This document shows positions 6,105-6,441 of a DNA stretch of 6,441 nt, in pieces (the stretch's first letter is position 1; the number at the start of each line of letters is the position of its first letter). This DNA comes from Parvularcula sp. GTDB lineage: Bacteria > Pseudomonadota > Alphaproteobacteria > Caulobacterales > Parvularculaceae. Location: positions 1 through 6,441 of the forward strand of contig DNZB01000237.1 in assembly GCA_003506635.1 (NCBI GenBank), read 5' to 3'. A program made the translations under genes and the position numbers. Under the pieces are notes generated by a model. That model saw only the letters and a program-made list of their open reading frames with translations, searched no databases and was not told where the DNA came from.

Positions 6105-6132
6105 GGCGGAAGGGGGAATCCGGATTTCCGCC
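6105..6132. repeat. 7-bp inverted repeat with nested AATCCGGATT palindrome
   Basis: GGCGGAA (6105-6111) and TTCCGCC (6126-6132) are perfect inverted repeats around a 14-base middle. That middle carries most of the 10-base palindrome AATCCGGATT (6117-6126), so two alternative folds are possible. It lies about 70-100 bases past the stop of the helicase-like gene in its reading direction. It could be a 3' stem-loop of that transcript, but no T-run follows, so an intrinsic terminator is not supported. Confidence 0.35.
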
Positions 6133-6202
6133 CAAACGGCGTGATAGCCAGCAGACGGACGCACCAGGCGGGATTCTTGACGTACCCTCGACGCCCTGGC
6201 CG

Positions 6203-6441
6203 TTAACGAGCCATGAACGCCGGCATGTCGGCGCCGAAGCCCTTGACCTTTTCGCGCGGCTCCGACCGCTGGCGGTCGGGGGCCGGCGCCGTACGCTGAC
6301 GGTCCTGCGCCTGCGGGACGGGCCTGGCCGCCGCAGGGGCCGGGGCCGGCGCGTCGGCGACGTTCTCGCGCGGGTCGCTGCGCTCTTCGCGCGGCTCAGC
6401 GTGGCGCTCGCGATGGGGCCGGTCGCCCCGGCGTCCGTCGC
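6203..6441 (-). CDS. C-terminal tail of a probable DEAD-box RNA helicase (5' part outside window)
   Basis: A minus-strand frame is open from the window edge for 78 codons to TAA at 6205-6203. It is absent from any complete reading frame because its start lies beyond the window. The tail is rich in Arg, Glu, Asp, Pro and Ala, with repeated small units (AEPREER, SDPREN, SEPREK; AQDRQR, APDRQR), and ends in VKGFGADMPAFMAR. Basic, disordered, repeat-rich tails closing with a short GFG..(V/M)PAF motif are what I recall from alphaproteobacterial DEAD-box RNA helicases of the RhlE type, where the tail binds RNA. No helicase motif is in view, so another RNA-binding protein with a similar tail remains possible. 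It has no evident link to the flagellar genes. Confidence 0.5.
   Translation of the reverse strand, partial: DGRRGDRPHRERHAEPREERSDPRENVADAPAPAPAAARPVPQAQDRQRTAPAPDRQRSEPREKVKGFGADMPAFMAR

Noticed and set aside
5296..6144. Long plus-strand open frame opposite the cyclase
   Set aside because: It is antisense to a clear GGDEF gene, has arginine-rich composition with no recognisable domain, and arises from GC-rich codon bias.
6163..6200. CCAGGCG ... CGCCCTGG as a terminator stem after the helicase-like gene
   Set aside because: The arms are imperfect (one extra C), the loop is about 20 bases and there is no T-run; it also lies too near the stop to stand out from GC-rich background.
1..6441. 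tRNA, rRNA, CRISPR array or insertion sequence
   Set aside because: No cloverleaf-like or rRNA-like segment, no regularly spaced direct repeats and no transposase frame or terminal repeats were seen.

Overview
The window looks like a piece of an alphaproteobacterial chromosome. It is GC-rich and dense with flagellar genes. A flgF operon diverges from a fliL-fliM operon, FliL and FliM have alphaproteobacterial-type sequences, and a DUF6468-type and a MotE-type gene follow fliM. The divergent flgF/fliL layout, a near-perfect sigma-54 promoter in front of flgF and CtrA-like half-sites fit the Caulobacterales/Hyphomonadaceae/Parvularculales style of flagellar control. This placement is an inference from layout and motifs, not from a database match.

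Layout. (1) 1-709, minus: flgF, the proximal rod protein, cut by the window edge only a few residues before its expected end. (2) 710-908: a divergent control region with a sigma-54 promoter facing flgF, a TTGCC-G-GGCAA inverted repeat about 90 bp upstream of the predicted start site, and CtrA-like boxes. (3) 909-4936, plus: a tightly packed five-gene operon of fliL, fliM, a DUF6468-like small membrane protein, a MotE-like membrane protein and a secreted helical-repeat (TPR-like) protein. The last four genes are joined by 4-base stop/start overlaps (ATGA, GTGA, GTGA). (4) 4933-5991, minus: a soluble GGDEF diguanylate cyclase, convergent with the operon. Both genes end in the same CTAG palindrome. 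(5) 5992-6202: an intergenic stretch with a perfect 8-bp hairpin just upstream of the cyclase start and a second, weaker inverted repeat. (6) 6203-6441, minus: the charged, low-complexity C-terminal tail of a larger protein, most likely a DEAD-box RNA helicase.

How the genes fit together. FlgF builds the proximal rod. FliL sits at the inner membrane around the stator and basal body. FliM is the middle part of the C-ring switch. The MotE-like protein probably helps stator or motor assembly on the periplasmic side. The DUF6468-like and TPR-like proteins have no function I can assign, but their translational coupling to fliM and motE argues for roles in the same basal body or motor. The neighbouring cyclase makes c-di-GMP, the usual signal for the motile-to-sessile switch, but it is on the other strand and is probably regulated separately. 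The least described part of the window is the three-gene module downstream of fliM.
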